From Poriferisodalis sp965204195 (GTDB lineage Bacteria; Actinomycetota; Acidimicrobiia; Acidimicrobiales; Poriferisodalaceae): a stretch of DNA of 64,000 nt. The stretch lies in assembly GCF_965204195.1 (NCBI RefSeq), contig NZ_OZ241975.1:62001-126000 (forward strand), read 5' to 3'. The position numbers and the translations under genes are program-made. Of the stretch, positions 60,039 to 64,000 are shown one piece after another (the first letter of the stretch is position 1; every line of letters begins with the position of its first letter). The notes under the pieces are model-generated. The model searched no databases. It saw nothing but the letters and a program-made list of their open reading frames with translations, and was not told where the DNA came from.

Positions 60039-62069
60039 ATGGCGACTCAAGTAACAGCGACTGAGACCGACCAGGTGCTCACCCTGTGCGACGAGCTCAT
60101 GCTGCTGATGCTCAATGAGGAAACCGGCTATTTCCATCAAGTGCCGGGCTGGCATTTGAGCTGTGCGATGGCGGGCGCAGCGCTGGCCGGACTGTCGCTC
60201 CGAGCACGCATCGACACCGACATGGAATCCCTCATCCTGTTGGACGAGACGCCGACAGGGAATCCGGTCCTGGATCTCGCCCTTTCCCAGATTGCCAACG
60301 AGTCGAAACAGCGCAGTGCGCAGTACTGGGTCGAACAACTCGCACCGCGCGCCGAGATGATGATCGATCTCACCTTGGACCGGCTGGTCCAGGTCCAGAT
60401 CCTCGAGCATCACGAAGGCGATTTCTGGACATTGGCGCCCGCTGGCCGGCACAGCGAATATTTGTCTGACGAAGACGCGCAGACGACCGTCGAACACGTC
60501 AAAGCACGAGTTGACAAGTCGATCTTCGGAACCGATATTCCCGATTCGAGGGACATCATCATCATCGCGCTTGCGAATGTCTGTGATGTCTTGCGCTTCA
60601 TCTTTGATTTTGACGAGGCAGCGGAACAACGAGTTCAACTCATCTGTCAGATGGATCTCATTGGCAGGGCAATTGCGGATGCAGTGACGCAGAATCTGGC
60701 GGGCACGGTTCAAAGCGCCGCGCTCACCAAGACGATTCCCAAGTTGCCAATCCGCCGGCTTGCCACCAATAAGCATCTCCGCGAAGGAAACGTCCCTGCG
60801 GGATTCGCACAGCTCACCGAAGAATTCGGACCGGTCTTCAAACTCAAGTCTCCGCTCGAGAAGCAGCCGATGATCTGTGTCGCCGGCCCTCGCGTCAACC
60901 GCTGGGTGCACCGATATGGCCGGATGTACCTTCGGTCGAGCGACTATCTCCGGGGCTTGGAGGAAGCATATTTTGCCGCGGGACTCTTGCCAGCAATCGA
61001 CGGAGCGGATCACTTCCGCTTGCGAAAGTCCCTGCGGGCCAGCTATGGCCGTGAACGGCTGGAACACCAAATCGACGAGACCTACGGGAATGTCCGCAAG
61101 TTCATGGCGACATGGACCGTCGGCGACACATACGGCGGTGTCTCCCTGTGCCGGCAGCTCACCAACGCATGCATCACGCCAACGCTTATCAGCGTTGAGG
61201 CCGACGACGTGATGGACGACATCATCAGCTTCAAGTCACGTGCGCTCAAGACGCAGGTGATCAAGGTCATGCCGCCGTTCATGCTGCGTACGCCCGGCAT
61301 GAAACGCAAGGCCAAGGCCGTTGAGGTGCTGTTTGACCGGGTAGTGCGGTCTCATACTGCAACTCAGCGAATGGGTTGTCCGCGAGATCAGGCTGATGAC
61401 ATCCTGAGCCTGCACAAGAGCGACCCCACATTTGTGCCCGAATCGAACCTCCGCTTCATGTTCTCGGCCGCGGTGCTGGCGAGCATGTACGCCGGCGACG
61501 AGTTGAGTTTCTTGATGTACGCCATGCTGAGTCAGCCTGACCTGCATGAACAGATTCGCGCGGAAGCCGACGCTCTGTTCGAGGATGGGAACCCGACACC
61601 GGAGGACTTCAAGTCGCCCGCTATCGATGTGACGCGGCGTTTCATCATGGAAGCGATGCGGCTCTACCCGACCATACCGATGTCGATGCGAACCGTGATG
61701 AACTCATGTGTCGTCGAGGACTTCGAATTGCCGGTCGGATCCAAGCTTCTCATTGCTACAACAGCCTGCCACTACATGGAGGAGTTGTTTCCCGATCCCT
61801 ACACGTTCGATATCGATCGCTATCTGCCCTCACGCGCAGAGCACCGGACGCCTGGCTACGCTCCGTTCGGCTTGGGCACTCACGGCTGTCTCGGCTCGCA
61901 CATGGTCGATCTGCAGCTCACGCTCAACTTGCTGATGGTCGCGCACTACTTCGAATTGCAGATGAAGCCGACGAACTACCGGCTCAAAATCGATGCGTTC
62001 CCGTCGCTATCTCCCAACGGCAAGCTCAAGTTCACCATCGCCAAGCAACGGCACCCGTTGCCCGTTTGA
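60039..62069 (+). CDS. GPP34 (GOLPH3-like) domain fused to cytochrome P450
   Basis: A 676-residue protein with two domains. Residues about 10-225 are GPP34-like: VLTLCDELMLLMLNEETGYF, GWHLSCAMAGAALAGLSLRA, RIDTDMESLILLDETPTGNP and YWVEQLAPRAEMM. Residues about 255-676 are a P450: AGDELSFLMYAML for helix I, ExxR E538/R541 in MEAMRLYP, and haem loop FGLGTHGCLG with C617. GOLPH3 proteins bind phosphoinositide and membranes, so the domain may dock the P450 at the membrane near a lipid-like substrate. The substrate is unknown. Base composition is less GC-rich than the flanks. ATG 60039 follows the G13 run. Confidence 0.82.
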   Translation: MATQVTATETDQVLTLCDELMLLMLNEETGYFHQVPGWHLSCAMAGAALAGLSLRARIDTDMESLILLDETPTGNPVLDLALSQIANESKQRSAQYWVEQLAPRAEMMIDLTLDRLVQVQILEHHEGDFWTLAPAGRHSEYLSDEDAQTTVEHVKARVDKSIFGTDIPDSRDIIIIALANVCDVLRFIFDFDEAAEQRVQLICQMDLIGRAIADAVTQNLAGTVQSAALTKTIPKLPIRRLATNKHLREGNVPAGFAQLTEEFGPVFKLKSPLEKQPMICVAGPRVNRWVHRYGRMYLRSSDYLRGLEEAYFAAGLLPAIDGADHFRLRKSLRASYGRERLEHQIDETYGNVRKFMATWTVGDTYGGVSLCRQLTNACITPTLISVEADDVMDDIISFKSRALKTQVIKVMPPFMLRTPGMKRKAKAVEVLFDRVVRSHTATQRMGCPRDQADDILSLHKSDPTFVPESNLRFMFSAAVLASMYAGDELSFLMYAMLSQPDLHEQIRAEADALFEDGNPTPEDFKSPAIDVTRRFIMEAMRLYPTIPMSMRTVMNSCVVEDFELPVGSKLLIATTACHYMEELFPDPYTFDIDRYLPSRAEHRTPGYAPFGLGTHGCLGSHMVDLQLTLNLLMVAHYFELQMKPTNYRLKIDAFPSLSPNGKLKFTIAKQRHPLPV

Positions 62070-62079
62070 CGCTCACGTA

Positions 62080-62448
62080 CTACGAGGTCGAGCCGGATTG
62101 TTTCGGAGCGGTGCCGCTGCGAGTTGCCCGGGACTGGCGCCGCGACGAGCGGCCGCTGCGGTTCTGGTTCTGATTGCCGCTCCGGCTCTGCTGTGCCTGA
62201 CGCTGCCGGCCGCCAGAGCGTCGGCGGGATCTGCGGCGGTCTCGGCGCTGGTCGCCTACTCGCGGCGGCGGGCCGGTTGGCCGCACTCGCATACGAACGC
62301 GAGCGGGTTGGCGTCGAAGCCCCCAGTGCGAACGGCCCGGCTCAGCAAGAATCTCGATGTCCGCATCCTCAACAGCAACCGAAAGCGCATCGAGTCCGCG
62401 CTCACGCGCCTCAGCAACGGTGTGGCCGCTCACCACGATCCACTCCAC
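62080..62448 (-). CDS. Jag N-terminal piece (Jag_N domain and basic linker)
   Basis: 122 residues starting at GTG 62448. Residues 1-56 are a Jag_N domain: VEWIVVSGHTVAEARERGLD, then VEDADIEILAEPGRSHWGL and QPARVRMRVRP, the pattern that opens intact Jag. An Arg/Gln/Ser-rich linker (RRDRRRSRRRSGGRQRQ) follows and ends at a stop near the P450 gene. The KH and R3H domains that should follow are at 58286-58804. It lies directly behind yidC, the usual place of jag. It may be a working half protein or the 5' remnant of a broken gene. Confidence 0.75.
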   Translation of the reverse strand: MEWIVVSGHTVAEARERGLDALSVAVEDADIEILAEPGRSHWGLRRQPARVRMRVRPTGPPPRVGDQRRDRRRSRRRSGGRQRQAQQSRSGNQNQNRSGRSSRRQSRATRSGTAPKQSGSTS

Positions 62449-62468
62449 GACGCAGCGCCTAACTCCGA

Positions 62469-62546
62469 GAGGCTGAGCCAGCAGGCGAAGCCGTGGCCCG
62501 AGCGGCCCGTGAGCCCGTATCAAGTGAGGACGGGGAACGAGAGCGG
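62469..62546 (-). repeat. Dispersed repeat, copy B
   Basis: The inverted partner of copy A at 52872-52935: 46 of 47 positions in 62469-62515 and eleven of twelve in 62535-62546, separated here by a longer spacer. It lies between yidC and the jag N-terminal piece. Confidence 0.85.
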
Positions 62547-62616
62547 GAAACAACAGGTGACCCAACGACAAGGTCCACCAAAGCTCGCATCCTATGGGGA
62601 GCAATTGCCGGTGCGT

Positions 62617-63846
62617 TCATCGCTTGCGGCGATTGCGGGTCCTGCCGTCTCCTGAAGTACGACGACTCTGGATGGGCTTCGATTCTGGCTCTGGTTCGGC
62701 ACGCCCGCGGCGACGGCCGCGCTCGCGGGTCTGATGCCGGCTCTGATTGCGGTCCGGTTTCTGGTCCTGATTCCGATTCGAGGATCCAGCACCGCGACGT
62801 GCTCGCTTGCGCGCATCGACAACTCGTTCCTCAGACGAGCGAGTCCGGCGGATCGTGGGAGACTCCGAAGGCTCTGACTGCGTAGGCGCCGGTGCGCGCT
62901 CGCCAGATGAGTTCTGTGAGCTCTCGCGTCGCTCTGCACGGCGACGCTCACGCTCCGCACGGCGCTCCGCCTCAGCATCAAGCGCCTTGCGTGAGCGCTG
63001 ATTCGGCACCTGGCGCGGCGGCTCTGGTTTGGGGATCTCTTCGGCTTCGATGACCTTGGCGTCAGACTCCGCGGTGGTCAGCGACTGCGGGGGCTTCATC
63101 GTGGCGTGAATGAACGCTTGCTGGAGCATGCGGTAGATGCTCGACACGATGAAATAGGGCACCAGCGCCGCCGGCACGAAGAAGCTGAAGACCGGCAGCA
63201 TGAACGGCAGGTACTTCATCATGATTTCCATCTGGCGGTTCGGCATGGCCGCATTGCCGCGCCGCCGCGCCATCTGGCGCTGCTGCAGCCAGGCCAGCAG
63301 GAAGGTGATGGCTATGAGCCCCAAGTACGGCAGCCCGTCGACGAAGTCGGCCTGAACCACGTCCTTCGCCACCTTCGACAGGTCCATGCCCAAGGACCGC
63401 ATCTCGCCCTCCGCGTCGACGATGTCCTTGTACATCTGCGAGTCAGGGCTCAGATTTCGGGGAAACGGGTTGTCGATCAGATGGTTGTCGTCAGGTATAC
63501 GCAGGTTCCAGATGACCCGGTAGAGCACGATGAAGATCGGAATCTGCACCAAGTTCGGCAAGCACCCGCCCAGGGGGCTCACCCCGTGAGACTGGTACAG
63601 CTTCATCATTTCTTCGTTGAGCTTCTGGCGGTCGCTGCCGTGCCGCTTGCGCAGCGCCGTCATCTCCGGCTGCAGTGCCTGCATCTTGGTCATCGACCGT
63701 GCGCCCCGCAGGGTGAGTGGCGTAAACAGCAGCATGATCGCCAGGGTCAGCATGCAGATCGCGAAGGTGTAGTCAGGCACCAACGAGTAGAACCACGCCA
63801 ACACGGCGGCGATTCCGTCGAATATCGGATCAGCCCAGTCGAACAT
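62617..63846 (-). CDS. yidC: YidC/Oxa1 membrane protein insertase
   Basis: A 409-residue insertase. ATG 63846 gives a first helix at ILAWFYSL...DYTFAICMLTLAIM, then the conserved cytoplasmic hairpin (MTKMQALQPEMTALRKRHG, KLNEEMMKLYQSHGVSPLGG) and the later helices IPIFIVLYRVIW and YLPFMLPVFSFFVPAALVPY. The C-terminal 130 residues are highly charged, Arg/Glu/Ser-rich, and should bind ribosomes or RNA. It inserts and folds membrane proteins with SecYEG. Its ATG overlaps the yidD stop by one base. Confidence 0.95.
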   Translation of the reverse strand: MFDWADPIFDGIAAVLAWFYSLVPDYTFAICMLTLAIMLLFTPLTLRGARSMTKMQALQPEMTALRKRHGSDRQKLNEEMMKLYQSHGVSPLGGCLPNLVQIPIFIVLYRVIWNLRIPDDNHLIDNPFPRNLSPDSQMYKDIVDAEGEMRSLGMDLSKVAKDVVQADFVDGLPYLGLIAITFLLAWLQQRQMARRRGNAAMPNRQMEIMMKYLPFMLPVFSFFVPAALVPYFIVSSIYRMLQQAFIHATMKPPQSLTTAESDAKVIEAEEIPKPEPPRQVPNQRSRKALDAEAERRAERERRRAERRESSQNSSGERAPAPTQSEPSESPTIRRTRSSEERVVDARKRARRGAGSSNRNQDQKPDRNQSRHQTRERGRRRGRAEPEPESKPIQSRRTSGDGRTRNRRKR

Positions 63847-64000
63847 CAGCGCGTCTCCGGTACCGGGTCGTAGCCCCAGCCGCCCCAGGGATGGCAGCGG
63901 CAGATGCGGCGGAGGGCCAGCCAGCCGCCGCGTGCTGCTCCCCAGGTGCGCAGGGCGTCCAGCGCATACTGCGAGCACGTCGGATCGAAACGGCACGACG
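63846..64000 (-). CDS. yidD: Membrane protein insertion efficiency factor YidD (5' end beyond window)
   Basis: The last 50 residues are readable on the reverse strand: CRFDPTCSQYALDALRTWGA, then GWLALRRICRCHPWGGWGYD and a stop, the YidD signature with its conserved cysteines. It helps YidC insert proteins. Together with yidC it points to rnpA, rpmH and dnaA, and so to oriC, lying just to the right of the window. Confidence 0.93.
   Translation of the reverse strand, partial: SCRFDPTCSQYALDALRTWGAARGGWLALRRICRCHPWGGWGYDPVPETR

Noticed and set aside
58805..62110. Target-site duplication flanking the oxygenase cassette
   Set aside because: The two junction regions share only short CTCAC and GTCG strings, no more than expected by chance.

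Overview
The window comes from a high-GC actinobacterial chromosome, most probably class Acidimicrobiia. The evidence is HspR next to dnaK and clpB, CarD, DUF5318 and DUF2017 proteins, an F420-type luciferase-like oxidoreductase, a MurJ neighbourhood with a pseudokinase, and the trxB-trxA-CwlM-parB-parA order seen near actinobacterial origins. The right end (yidD, yidC, jag, rsmG, parA, parB and a perfect parS) places the window on one flank of oriC. None of the four tRNA genes encodes CCA, and a CCA-adding enzyme gene is present.

Layout. 1-3.3 kb: haem and cytochrome oxidase genes (ctaD partial, ctaB, ctaA), clpS-DUF2017 and tRNA-Glu. 3.5-6.9 kb: an island-like stretch behind tRNA-Glu with a small serine recombinase, two small membrane proteins and a secreted protein with two acidic repeat blocks. 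6.9-12.6 kb: a two-component system, a Nudix hydrolase, an F420-type oxidoreductase, rpmB-rpmG and an AlkZ/YcaQ-like glycosylase. 12.6-26.5 kb: tRNA-Asp and tRNA-Phe, an ACT-malic enzyme, and a nearly complete purine operon (purA-D-E-B-C-S-Q-L-F-M) interrupted by one antisense gene. 26.6-33.2 kb: the heat-shock cluster dnaK-grpE-dnaJ-hspR-clpB. 33.3-37.2 kb: gpmA, an orphan PII protein, a cyclic-nucleotide-domain protein and an EtfD-like Fe-S membrane reductase. 37.3-40.1 kb: an accessory island with an AAA ATPase, an HNH endonuclease and a stand-alone EcoRII-N-type DNA-binding domain, preceded by helically phased TTTAGC repeats. 40.2-48.1 kb: dcd, tRNA-Gly, dnaB, rplI-rpsR-ssb-rpsF, a degenerate class A penicillin-binding protein, a CCA-adding enzyme and DUF5318. 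48.2-55.6 kb: carD, murJ, degV, a membrane pseudokinase, trxB, trxA and a CwlM-like protein. 55.7-64 kb: parB, parA, parS, rsmG, jag, yidC and yidD.

The most unusual region is 58.3-62.5 kb. The jag gene lies in two pieces: an N-terminal Jag_N piece next to yidC and a KH-R3H piece next to rsmG. Between them sit a divergent Rieske oxygenase and a 676-residue protein in which a GPP34 (GOLPH3-like) domain is joined to a cytochrome P450. A run of 13 G lies directly in front of the P450 start codon. This looks like a membrane-lipid or lipophilic-substrate oxidation cassette inserted into a core origin-proximal operon. Second in interest is the AAA/HNH/EcoRII-N group, which may be an unrecognised defence or restriction module.
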